Shown one piece after another: positions 17,586-25,672 of a stretch of DNA of 34,141 nucleotides (within the stretch, counting starts at the first letter, position 1; each line of letters opens with the position of its first letter). Source of the stretch: Oscillospiraceae bacterium (lineage in GTDB: Bacteria > Bacillota > Clostridia > Oscillospirales > CAG-272); the NCBI GenBank assembly GCA_015064025.1, contig SVSZ01000012.1, positions 1-34,141 on the forward strand, in the 5' to 3' direction. The notes under the pieces are model-generated. The model was not told the DNA's origin. It did no database searches and saw only the letters and a list, made by a program, of their open reading frames with translations. Made by a program: the position numbers and the translations under genes.

Positions 17586-17628
17586 AAAAAAGGGGGGTGC
17601 CTCAAATTTGTAATTTGAGACACCCCTT
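17586..17628 (-). terminator. Intrinsic terminator after pfkA
   Basis: Minus GGGGTGTCTCAAATTACAAATTTGAGGCACCCC then CCTTTTTT. Confidence 0.88.
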
Positions 17629-17631
17629 GTA

Positions 17632-18711
17632 TCAGAATGCGACGTTCTGCGCAACCTCGTACAGGTGCGCGATCTCGCGCTTACGCTTTTCGGAGAGTGC
17701 TTTCATAGCATCGATCTGCTCCTTTGTAAACGCATCCAGATCGCCGTCCTTCAGCTTGTTTTTATACATACGGTCTGCGATCAGGGCAAAGTTGATATCC
17801 TCGGATACGATCTCACCGTCGATCTGACACATGACGATATTGCTCTTCCCCTCGATCAAAAGCTCCACAGCCTTGACAGCGACCTCTGCCGCAAAGGTGC
17901 GATCCTTCATCGTGGGCTTTCCGCCGCGGACAATATGCGCAAAGCGTGCAAATTTTGTATCGATTCCCGTCTCACGGGCAATATTCTTCGCCAAGGTCTC
18001 TGCATACGGTGTGCCGTCGGGATTGAACATTCCCTCGGATACAACGACGATCATGCTTCTCTTCCCTGCCGCACGCAGCGCCTTGATCTTTTCGATTGCC
18101 GCTGCCTCGTCAAAAGGAACCTCGGGAACCGCTACAGCAACAGCACCCGATGCGATCGCCGCATAGAGAGCGATCTGACCGCAGTCACGTCCCATGACCT
18201 CAACAACGTTCAGTCTTTCGTGAGATTCGCAGGTATCACGGAGCTGATCGATCATATTGACAGTGGAATTGATGGCGGTATCAAGACCGATGGTATAATC
18301 GGTTGCAGTGATATCGTTATCAATGGTTGCGGGAAGACCGACGGAGGGGAATCCGTGTCTTGTCATATCGGTAGCCCCGCGGAAGGTACCGTCACCGCCA
18401 ATGCAAACCAACGCATCGATGTTGTTCTTGCGGCAGGTAGCCACAGCCGCCTGCATGCCCTCCTCTGTCTTGAATTCGGGGCAACGGCTGGAGTAAAGGA
18501 AGGTTCCTCCGTAGCTTACAACGTTACTGACAGACTTGTGAGTCATGGGAGTCAGATCCTCATCGATCAATCCCTTGTAGCCGCCGTTGATACCGACAAC
18601 CTCAAGTCCCATATCCAATGCGCGGTTGACAACCGCCTTTACACACGCGCTCATACCCGGAGCATCTCCGCCCGAGGTCAATACACCGATCCTTCTGAAT
18701 TTTGCCATCAT
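17632..18711 (-). CDS. pfkA: 6-phosphofructokinase
   Basis: RRIGVLTSGGDAPGMSA, CIGGDGTFRGA, LPATIDNDITATDYTIG, VVEVMGRDCG. Confidence 0.94.
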   Translation of the reverse strand: MMAKFRRIGVLTSGGDAPGMSACVKAVVNRALDMGLEVVGINGGYKGLIDEDLTPMTHKSVSNVVSYGGTFLYSSRCPEFKTEEGMQAAVATCRKNNIDALVCIGGDGTFRGATDMTRHGFPSVGLPATIDNDITATDYTIGLDTAINSTVNMIDQLRDTCESHERLNVVEVMGRDCGQIALYAAIASGAVAVAVPEVPFDEAAAIEKIKALRAAGKRSMIVVVSEGMFNPDGTPYAETLAKNIARETGIDTKFARFAHIVRGGKPTMKDRTFAAEVAVKAVELLIEGKSNIVMCQIDGEIVSEDINFALIADRMYKNKLKDGDLDAFTKEQIDAMKALSEKRKREIAHLYEVAQNVAF

Positions 18712-18789
18712 ATGTCCTTTCCTTTTTCAAAACGCAAAAATTCCGTACGCTTGAAAAAATTTACACCTTTGAAATTACAATCAACATAT

Positions 18790-18818
18790 ATTTTAATATA
18801 TTCTCTCGCAAAAATCAA
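18790..18818 (-). promoter_or_regulatory. Promoter for pfkA
   Basis: Minus TTGATT (18813-18818), 17 bp, TAAAAT (18790-18795). Confidence 0.65.
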
Positions 18819-18879
18819 TAGTTTATTCGATTTTTTTACCGAATTTTGTTATTTTTTTCACTTAAAAAAAGCATATCAA

Positions 18880-18922
18880 AAAAAAGGGTGTCTCAAATGC
18901 ATTCTGCCTCTGAGACACCCAA
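18880..18922 (-). terminator. Intrinsic terminator after the 47-aa ORF
   Basis: Minus GGGTGTCTCAGAGGCAGAATGCATTTGAGACACCC followed by T-run. Confidence 0.85.
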
Positions 18923-18931
18923 AACGTTATT

Positions 18932-19075
18932 TTAATGATATCCGCTCCAACCGTCATCATCCGAATCCGTCGGAGGCACAAAGGGTGCATCGTTATCGGA
19001 AATCGTTAACAGATCCTTTGCACCGAGAATGATCAGTTCAATCTCGGGATTTGTATACAGTCTCTTCATACGCAT
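18932..19075 (-). CDS. Unannotated 47-aa small protein
   Basis: Manual translation MRMKRLYTNPEIELIILGAKDLLTISDNDAPFVPPTDSDDDGWSGYH*. ATG four bases after the TGA of the upstream gene; terminator ten bases downstream of its stop. Too short for the ORF track. Confidence 0.7.
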   Translation of the reverse strand: MRMKRLYTNPEIELIILGAKDLLTISDNDAPFVPPTDSDDDGWSGYH

Positions 19076-19079
19076 CACC

Positions 19080-22034
19080 TCAGCCTGCGTTTAAAGAATC
19101 GATGATCCCCTGCGCGTAGGATTTTGCCGCAGCACTTTCATAAGGAGATGATGCAATGCTTTGGGCAACTCCCAGTACAGACCTTGTGCGTACACGGTCA
19201 ATCGCTGTATACGTCACACCGTCAAGCGTAACGTCGAAGCAGAGCTGTGCTTCCATGCCGTCTGCAAAATATGCGGCGGGAACGTTGGTGATCACAAGAT
19301 TGGTTCGATTGGCAGCGTTCTTATTTGCACCTGTCTTTTCATTGGTAAGTCCGCTTCCCACGACTCCGTAATTCCACTTCCAGTTGGAAGCACCAAGATC
19401 AAAGGAGGCATCAAAGCTGTATCCGAAACGAATGTTTGCATACCCCTCCGTGGCATCGCTGTAACGAAGCGCACCGCCAAGGAAGCTGAAATACTCGTTC
19501 TTGATAACGGAATAGAGCTCGGTTTCCGGATTCTGCACAATGAGATACTCATCGGAAAGATCGTCGTAAGAGGGCGCAACGGTCCCACCGTAGCTTACGG
19601 TAAACTCAGAGCTGGGACGGTACACGTCTGTAATCGTGGAATAGTACTCTACGTCCACCTGTGTTCCGTCCTCGGAGAAATAAAGCATTGCTACCATACC
19701 GCGAGGAGCCGAGGAGGTGTCAAGCCCCTGAGGGTCGATGAGGATCTGTGTCACTTCATTTCCGTAGTCACCCGTCTGCTTGGAAACGATCACGTCGCTC
19801 GTCGTCATGTGACCGCACATCACCATGCAGATGTTCGCATGCTTACGGACAAACTTGTTCCAAAGATCGTCACCGTCGTTGTTGGTGGAATCATAATAGG
19901 AGGAGGAAGGACAGTAAGCCTCACCCGTTTCAAGGAGTGAACCGTCCGGTTCAAGGTATCCGTGCGTCGTTACGATCACGCGGTGTGCGGGATGTGCGGC
20001 AACGAGCTCGTTTGCCCATTCCAGAACGTCATCCTTGGCACCGAAGTCAAGACAGAGGATCATGTAATCGGTCTCACCGATCGTAAAGGTGTGATACACG
20101 TTCTCGATTCTGCCTTCCTTATAGTAGCCGGCAATGTTTTGGGTATACCCCTCATGATCACCAAACCACTCGTTAAAGCGCTCTCTTCCGTCGTGTCCCG
20201 CACCGCGGATCAAGCTGTAGGGGATCTTTCCATCCATCATGGAGATCGCCTCAAGAGCCGCTGCCCATTCTGCATCACCTACCGCGGTTTCCGCTTCGGT
20301 ATCATTGTTCTTGTGACCCCAGTCCTCACCCTTTTCGGTGATGTCACCAAGACCGATGACGTACTGAATGTTCTTTGCCTCCTGATTGTCAAGGATCCAC
20401 TGATAGATATTCTTCAGCTTGTCGGCATTGGAAACCGTGACAGTCTGCGTATCACCGACCACAGCCAGAGAGTACGCATACTCCTCCACGGGAAGGACCT
20501 CATCATACCATACCTGATTGTAGGTAACGTCGTTCCCGTTGCCTGTCAAGTCGGAGAAGGAGGTATACTCTTTCATCTCCTTCAGATCATAGTGCAAAAC
20601 GATGTTATCATCGGTATAATCCACGTTGCCCGCAAGATCGGAGGCAACCTCCGCAGCACTTCTTGCGTCATCATAAACGCGTAGCTCCTTGATATAACCG
20701 TTATAGCGCTGGGTCTGCCCGTTTCCTTGGCGGTCACCGCCGAAATGGCAGTATTCTTCAAGAATAGCATCGCTAAAAGTCAGAGTCGAAGCGATCGCCT
20801 GCGTCATCTCACCGTTAATATAGCAAAGCATCGCCCCTGTGGTGGACGTGGTCGTGGTGATTTCCTCGCCCGTCGTCTCATCCGTGGTGGTTGTAGACGT
20901 CTCGATCACATATGCAGGGTCGTGCACAAACGCCACGTGCGTCCAGGTATGGTTTCTGATATCGATCTGATCAAAGGTATACGTGGCACTCGTTCCGTCG
21001 CCGTTATTGATAAAGCAACGGGGACGGCCGTTGTTTTGAATCTCGAACGAGAAGTAAGCGGAAGAACCGCTTCCGTAGTTACCGATAAACGTACCGCCGC
21101 GTGTGTTGTAGCAGGTGGGCATCCAAAGCCATGCCTCTACCGTCTCGGGTGTACCCGAAAGAGGCTGGTCGATGGTATAAGAACCGAATGTGTCGATGCG
21201 CAAACCATCACCCTGATGATACACCAGATCGTTTCCGTTGCCGGAACGGTCGCGGCAAGCATTTTCCCCTTGCTTGGAGAGATCCCACGCCGCGATCAAG
21301 GAATCTCCGTCCAACCAGGTACCTGCTTCGTAACGAGCCTTGACCTGTGAAGTGGTAAAGGTTGTGTTATAAATTGCGACGTAGTGCATAGCACCCGTCC
21401 AGAACTCTGTATTATCCGTACGGTAATCGCCACCGATACGCATCGTTCTCATTGCCGCAACTTTGGCAATTTCCGTAACCGCGGGAACGCTCGCCTCAAC
21501 GACACCGTACAAAACACCATTTTGATAGTACTTCACAACGCCGTTCACAGGGTCAATGGTAAAGGCAACGTGCAGGTATACACTATCCGCAAAGGGCAAG
21601 CACTGCTTCAAGGTAACCGTTGTGCCCTCATCAACGTAGGTTTTTGTGCTCTGATTTCCAAAGTTGTACTTGTAACTTTTTCCGCTGGAATTTATAATAC
21701 GGATCTCGGGACGACCGTAAACGGTAACGTAAAAGGAAATACTGGGGGTAGTTTCATTTACGTAGTTACCGAGCCACACACCCTTTTTGGGATTGACGTT
21801 CTTATGACGGATCACCGCCTCAAAGGTCAAGGGAGCCTCATCGATCGCTTCTTTGGTATCCCAGTAGGTATCCTGCTTGATCCAACGGTCAGCAGAACCG
21901 GAAGCATTTGCTTTCGCCGTTCCCGTCGCAGCCGCAGCTTCTGCGGGAATCACCAATTCCGGAAGTGCAAGCACAAGTGTTCCCAGCGTCATCACAACTG
22001 CAAGGAAAAGGGACAAAACTCTTCTCTTCTTCAT
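19080..22034 (-). CDS. Secreted protein with two LamG/concanavalin-like domains and a calcineurin-like metallophosphoesterase domain
   Basis: Signal peptide MKKRRVLSLFLAVVMTLGTLVLALPELVIPAEAAA; two LamG-like modules (e.g. WTHVAFVHDPA...MLCYINGEMTQA); SLAVVGDTQT...YVIGLGDITEKG...RGAGHD...VTTHGY...MVMCGHMTTSD. Confidence 0.88.
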   Translation of the reverse strand: MKKRRVLSLFLAVVMTLGTLVLALPELVIPAEAAAATGTAKANASGSADRWIKQDTYWDTKEAIDEAPLTFEAVIRHKNVNPKKGVWLGNYVNETTPSISFYVTVYGRPEIRIINSSGKSYKYNFGNQSTKTYVDEGTTVTLKQCLPFADSVYLHVAFTIDPVNGVVKYYQNGVLYGVVEASVPAVTEIAKVAAMRTMRIGGDYRTDNTEFWTGAMHYVAIYNTTFTTSQVKARYEAGTWLDGDSLIAAWDLSKQGENACRDRSGNGNDLVYHQGDGLRIDTFGSYTIDQPLSGTPETVEAWLWMPTCYNTRGGTFIGNYGSGSSAYFSFEIQNNGRPRCFINNGDGTSATYTFDQIDIRNHTWTHVAFVHDPAYVIETSTTTTDETTGEEITTTTSTTGAMLCYINGEMTQAIASTLTFSDAILEEYCHFGGDRQGNGQTQRYNGYIKELRVYDDARSAAEVASDLAGNVDYTDDNIVLHYDLKEMKEYTSFSDLTGNGNDVTYNQVWYDEVLPVEEYAYSLAVVGDTQTVTVSNADKLKNIYQWILDNQEAKNIQYVIGLGDITEKGEDWGHKNNDTEAETAVGDAEWAAALEAISMMDGKIPYSLIRGAGHDGRERFNEWFGDHEGYTQNIAGYYKEGRIENVYHTFTIGETDYMILCLDFGAKDDVLEWANELVAAHPAHRVIVTTHGYLEPDGSLLETGEAYCPSSSYYDSTNNDGDDLWNKFVRKHANICMVMCGHMTTSDVIVSKQTGDYGNEVTQILIDPQGLDTSSAPRGMVAMLYFSEDGTQVDVEYYSTITDVYRPSSEFTVSYGGTVAPSYDDLSDEYLIVQNPETELYSVIKNEYFSFLGGALRYSDATEGYANIRFGYSFDASFDLGASNWKWNYGVVGSGLTNEKTGANKNAANRTNLVITNVPAAYFADGMEAQLCFDVTLDGVTYTAIDRVRTRSVLGVAQSIASSPYESAAAKSYAQGIIDSLNAG

Positions 22035-22085
22035 AATTTTCCTTCCTTTCTTTATTTCGGAAATACACCAAAAAATACATATTTA

Positions 22086-22114
22086 ATTATAGCACTATCA
22101 AAATCAAACATCTA
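22086..22114 (-). promoter_or_regulatory. Promoter (extended -10) for the LamG/metallophosphoesterase gene
   Basis: Minus TGC-TATAAT (-10 at 22086-22091); weak -35 TAGATG (22109-22114) at 17 bp. Confidence 0.65.
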
Positions 22115-22126
22115 CCCCCCCCCCCC
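22115..22126. repeat. 12-bp C/G homopolymer directly upstream of the promoter
   Basis: tctaCCCCCCCCCCCCgaat read directly. Confidence 0.9.
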
Positions 22127-22161
22127 GAATTTTTACAAATTGTTAACATTTATAATAGCGC

Positions 22162-22206
22162 AAAAAAAATCGTGCAAGAAACCGAAATTTCATGCACGAT
22201 TTTTCA
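22162..22206 (-). terminator. Intrinsic terminator after the 98-aa gene
   Basis: Minus AAAATCGTGCA...TGCACGATTTTTTTT. Confidence 0.85.
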
Positions 22207-22209
22207 TTT

Positions 22210-22506
22210 TCAAGCGCTCTTGAGCGCCAGATCAAGCCAGACAAGCCCGATGCTGAATGCATCGTAAAGCCCTTCCTTTTTTCCTTGCTTGAGTATCTTA
22301 TTGGGATCCTTCGAATCGATCACCTGAATGAATACGTCCTTGGGAAGCTGCTTTCCGTCTACGTCCTTATAGGACATGATCTCAAGCACCAGGATGCACT
22401 TCTCACTCATATCACCGTAGCAAATGGTATTTCCCTCGCGCACCAGCGGCTTATCCAGATATTCCAGATATTTGCCCTCTACCAAGGGCTTTTTCTCCTG
22501 TGCCAT
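22210..22506 (-). CDS. Conserved-looking 98-aa cytoplasmic protein, unknown function
   Basis: Complete ORF with AGGAGG RBS, own promoter and terminator. Confidence 0.75.
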   Translation of the reverse strand: MAQEKKPLVEGKYLEYLDKPLVREGNTICYGDMSEKCILVLEIMSYKDVDGKQLPKDVFIQVIDSKDPNKILKQGKKEGLYDAFSIGLVWLDLALKSA

Positions 22507-22548
22507 ATTCTTTCCTCCTCTATATATAGCGAATCATTTTCCATATAT

Positions 22549-22577
22549 ATCATACCACGCTTTTTATGAAAAGTCAA
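22549..22577 (-). promoter_or_regulatory. Promoter for the 98-aa gene
   Basis: Minus TTGACT (22572-22577), 17 bp, TATGAT (22549-22554). Confidence 0.75.
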
Positions 22578-22604
22578 TGCCCAATCGGGTATTTGAAAAA
22601 AAAT

Positions 22605-23630
22605 TCACACCTCGATAGTACTTGCAAGCAATTCCGCAAGAATTTCTTCAAGCTCTGACAGCGTCACGGCACTCATCACACGGTTTCTTGCCGCAGCAGC
22701 CCCACGTACGCCGTGAAGATACCAGGAAAGATGCTTTCTCGCCTCTGCCACACCAACACGTTCACCCTTCTCCGTGACCAATCCTCTTGCATGCTCCATA
22801 GCAACGCCGAAGCGTTCCTGCACGGTAGGTTCCGTATAAGGAGACCCTGACATAGCACACTGCAGCTCCGAAAAGATCCATGGGTTCCCCTGTGCCCCAC
22901 GCGCGACCATTACGCCATCGCACTCCGTTTGCGCAATCATGCGCAATGCATCCGCCGCGCAAAAGATATCCCCGTTTCCCATCACGGGAATTTTCACAGC
23001 ACGCTTTACCTCCCCGATCACGGAAAGATCTGCGCGTCCCGCATACATCTGCTCCCGCGTACGCCCGTGTACACAGATCATGGAAGCACCTGCATCCTCA
23101 AGGCGCTGTGCCATCTCCACAGCATTGACGTGCGCCGAATCCCAGCCTGCACGGATCTTTACGGTAATGGGAAGAGAAACGGCATTCGTCATTGCTCTCA
23201 CGATCTCGGCGGCGCGCTTCGGATCCTTCATCAAAGCGCTCCCCTCTCCGTTTCCTACGATTTTTTGCATAGGGCATCCCATGTTTACGTCGATCACGGA
23301 TGGCGCCACCTCGCCGCAGGCACCTCTGTATTCTCCGCTTTCGAGAAGCTGTGCGGCATGCGCCATAAATTCGGGCTCTGCCCCAAAAAGCTGTACCGCC
23401 ATCGGCAGCTCCTCTCGCAGCACCGCCGCCAAGGGAGCGGTACGGCAACGCTCCGCACTCTCGGGGCGCTTGCAAAGCTGCTCGTAGCAGAGCGCCTTTG
23501 CGGATACCATTTCACTCACTGTATATTCCGCGCCGTATCTTCTCGCCATACGGCGAAAGGTGCGGTCGCTCACACCTGCTAAGGGGGCCAATGCAATTCC
23601 GTTTTTTATTTCGATCTCACGAATCTTCAT
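22605..23630 (-). CDS. dusB: tRNA-dihydrouridine synthase
   Basis: LAPLAGVSDRTFRRMARRYGAEYTVSEMVSAKAL, NMGCPMQKIVGNGEGSALM, VKIRAGWD, CVHGRTREQMYAG, VMGNGDIF. Confidence 0.93.
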   Translation of the reverse strand: MKIREIEIKNGIALAPLAGVSDRTFRRMARRYGAEYTVSEMVSAKALCYEQLCKRPESAERCRTAPLAAVLREELPMAVQLFGAEPEFMAHAAQLLESGEYRGACGEVAPSVIDVNMGCPMQKIVGNGEGSALMKDPKRAAEIVRAMTNAVSLPITVKIRAGWDSAHVNAVEMAQRLEDAGASMICVHGRTREQMYAGRADLSVIGEVKRAVKIPVMGNGDIFCAADALRMIAQTECDGVMVARGAQGNPWIFSELQCAMSGSPYTEPTVQERFGVAMEHARGLVTEKGERVGVAEARKHLSWYLHGVRGAAAARNRVMSAVTLSELEEILAELLASTIEV

Positions 23631-23865
23631 ATCGGCTCGCGGTCAAAGCCCTTCCCGCACTCCTTTCCCGATGATATCTACCCTATTATACCCGAAAAGC
23701 ATTAATTTGTCAACACCGCATTCCGCCGCCGTTCTCCGACAGATCCACTTGATTTCAAAAAAGTGTTCGCCCGAAATATGCAAAAAACCACCTTCTTTGT
23801 GATTCTTTGCTATTTTCCAAGGAAGGTTATATCTAACCGTGTCCGTCTGTGTCCCTTTTTGGAAA

Positions 23866-23896
23866 ACGCTTTTCCTTGACAATCGAGGAAAAGCGT
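23866..23896. promoter_or_regulatory. Perfect 10-bp inverted repeat flanking the -35 of the LRR gene (candidate operator)
   Basis: ACGCTTTTCC (23866-23875) N11 GGAAAAGCGT (23887-23896). Confidence 0.65.
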
Positions 23897-23904
23897 GTCA
23901 TAAT
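23876..23904 (+). promoter_or_regulatory. Promoter for the LRR protein
   Basis: TTGACA (23876-23881), 17 bp, CATAAT (23899-23904). Confidence 0.82.
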
Positions 23905-23948
23905 CAAATGGAAAGAAAGGTGCTTCTACTAAAAGAAAGGAAGAAAAA

Positions 23949-24746
23949 ATGAAATCGCCTATGTCACAAGCTCTCATGATCACGCTTGCCGTTATTTTTG
24001 CAACTGCCCTATCCGTTACCATTGCCATGATCTGTATTTCTTACCTCGAAAAAAATCCAACGACCTACACCGCGACCCAAACAGTTCCGCAAAGGAGCAC
24101 GGAAAGCGACACCGTTATCACGACACGCTACCCAATTGCATCATCAAATGCCCCTCTTTATTCAGATACACTCGGCACCTCGGAAAGCCTTTCGGAATCT
24201 CCCATCCCCGAGCCCGAGACGCCTCTTGGGAACGGGCTCGCCTTCGCCTCCAACGGGAACGGCACTTGTACACTGATCGGGATCGGGACATGTACAGACG
24301 TTTGCGTAACGATCCCCGAATATTCTCCTGCGGGCGACCGCGTCACCTCTATCGCCCCCCGTGCTTTTTATGCATGCTCCTTTTTGACGGCAGTACAGAT
24401 CCCTGCCGGAGTGACCTTAATCGGAGATCAAGCCTTTGCCGCATGCAACAACCTTGTCTATATCTCTGTAAACGATACCAATCCCTATTACTGTGACATC
24501 GACGGGATCCTTTATACCGCAGACCTGTATACCCTGCACCTCTATCCTCCGATGCGCGCGGGAAGCAATGCAAGCATCAGCTCTGTAACTGCTGAAATTA
24601 TGGAAATGGCATTTTACAATTGCGCCTATCTGACACATATCTATTACGAAGGCAGTGCCGAGCAGTGGGACAGCATTGACATAGGCCCCAGAAACCACAG
24701 TCTGACCGCAGCCTCAAAAACGTTTGAGGGAGGGAAAGGCGCTTAA
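23949..24746 (+). CDS. Membrane-anchored BspA-like leucine-rich-repeat protein
   Basis: N-terminal TM ALMITLAVIFATALSVTIAMICI; VTSIAPRAFYACSFLTAVQIPAGVTLIGDQAFAACNNLVYISV LRR_5-type repeats; RBS AAGGAAG. Confidence 0.85.
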   Translation: MKSPMSQALMITLAVIFATALSVTIAMICISYLEKNPTTYTATQTVPQRSTESDTVITTRYPIASSNAPLYSDTLGTSESLSESPIPEPETPLGNGLAFASNGNGTCTLIGIGTCTDVCVTIPEYSPAGDRVTSIAPRAFYACSFLTAVQIPAGVTLIGDQAFAACNNLVYISVNDTNPYYCDIDGILYTADLYTLHLYPPMRAGSNASISSVTAEIMEMAFYNCAYLTHIYYEGSAEQWDSIDIGPRNHSLTAASKTFEGGKGA

Positions 24747-24793
24747 AAAAGAAGAGCTCCGACTTTAAATGCAATCGGAGCTCTTCTTTTTTA
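24745..24793. terminator. Bidirectional intrinsic terminator between convergent genes
   Basis: AAAAAAGAAGAGCTCCGA...TCGGAGCTCTTCTTTTTT. Confidence 0.9.
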
Positions 24794-25471
24794 AATTCCA
24801 AAAGTGAACGTTCCGCCAAGAACACCGAAGATCACAAAAAGGCAAAGCGCGATCAAAAGAATCGACGTACCCGTAACCAACGCAGTCCGTAGGTCGAAAC
24901 GATACGGATGTACCGATTTCGGCAACACACCTGCCCGCTGCAAAACGCCCGACAGGGGCTTATAAAGAAGCAATACAAGTGCAGCATTAAAGACGCCTTT
25001 GACAACATTGAAGGGCAAAAGCAGCTTTGGAATCAACGCTTGCACCGCCTCCACAGTAACGCCCATATAATGCGGCGTCACCAAAAGGTTGAACACCATC
25101 ATCACAGCGACCATCGCAACCGTTCCCGATACGAGCCCGATCACGGCTCCGAAAAAGCTTTTCTTGTATTTATAGATCAAGCTCGCCGTAACCGAAAAAA
25201 CAGCCGTACCAAGTACGTTCATGACAAATCCGTATACTCCCGTATCACTGACCGTGAAAAGCTCCAGTAGCGGCACCAAAATAGAGAGCACCAACGCCGC
25301 CAAGGGACCGAAATAAAGCCCGCCCAGCGTGATGATCACATCCTTGACGTCCATGGTCAGAAAGCCCACGGGAAAATGTACCAAAAGCATCAAGACGTAA
25401 GAAATCGCGCCAAAAAGTGCGATGAGCACAACGCGGCGCAACCCAATTTCAGAAACACGAACACGTGACAT
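24791..25471 (-). CDS. ribU: ECF transporter S component, RibU-like riboflavin transporter
   Basis: Multi-TM ECF S-component pattern (HFPVGFLTMDVKDVIITLGGLYFGPLAALVLSILVPLLELFT) preceded by an FMN riboswitch. Confidence 0.92.
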   Translation of the reverse strand: MSRVRVSEIGLRRVVLIALFGAISYVLMLLVHFPVGFLTMDVKDVIITLGGLYFGPLAALVLSILVPLLELFTVSDTGVYGFVMNVLGTAVFSVTASLIYKYKKSFFGAVIGLVSGTVAMVAVMMVFNLLVTPHYMGVTVEAVQALIPKLLLPFNVVKGVFNAALVLLLYKPLSGVLQRAGVLPKSVHPYRFDLRTALVTGTSILLIALCLFVIFGVLGGTFTFGI

Positions 25472-25479
25472 CGTTTACT

Positions 25480-25592
25480 CCTTTCTCATCCGGACTTTAC
25501 CGTCGGTGCGGGAATTTCACCCGCTCGGCTTCTCGTATGAAAAGTTCGCAGACTGTACTGCCGGTATTGGAATTTCACCAATCCCCAAAGAT
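25480..25592 (-). ncRNA. FMN riboswitch (RFN element)
   Basis: Minus GGGGATTGGTGAAATTCCAATACCGGCAGTACAGTCTGCGAAC...GAGCGGGTGAAATTCCCGCACCGACGGTAAAGTCCGGATGAGAAAGG matches RFN conserved boxes. Confidence 0.95.
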
Positions 25593-25623
25593 ATTATATT
25601 TTTCCGTGCAAAAAAAATGCTTC

Positions 25624-25657
25624 AAAAAGGGGTTGCCCGCACAGAGAGGGCAACCCC
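25624..25657 (-). terminator. Intrinsic terminator after tuf
   Basis: Minus GGGGTTGCCC TCTCTGTGC GGGCAACCCC TTTTT. Confidence 0.92.
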
Positions 25658-25672
25658 AAAATTGCGTTTTAA

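Noticed and set aside
17665-19032. 455-aa plus-strand ORF opposite pfkA
   Set aside because: Antisense shadow ORF; no recognisable domain; crosses the pfkA promoter and a terminator.
25593-25598. TATAAT as the ribU promoter -10
   Set aside because: Transcription would start around 25586, inside the 5' side of riboswitch P1, and no good -35 lies 17 bp upstream; not called as a feature.
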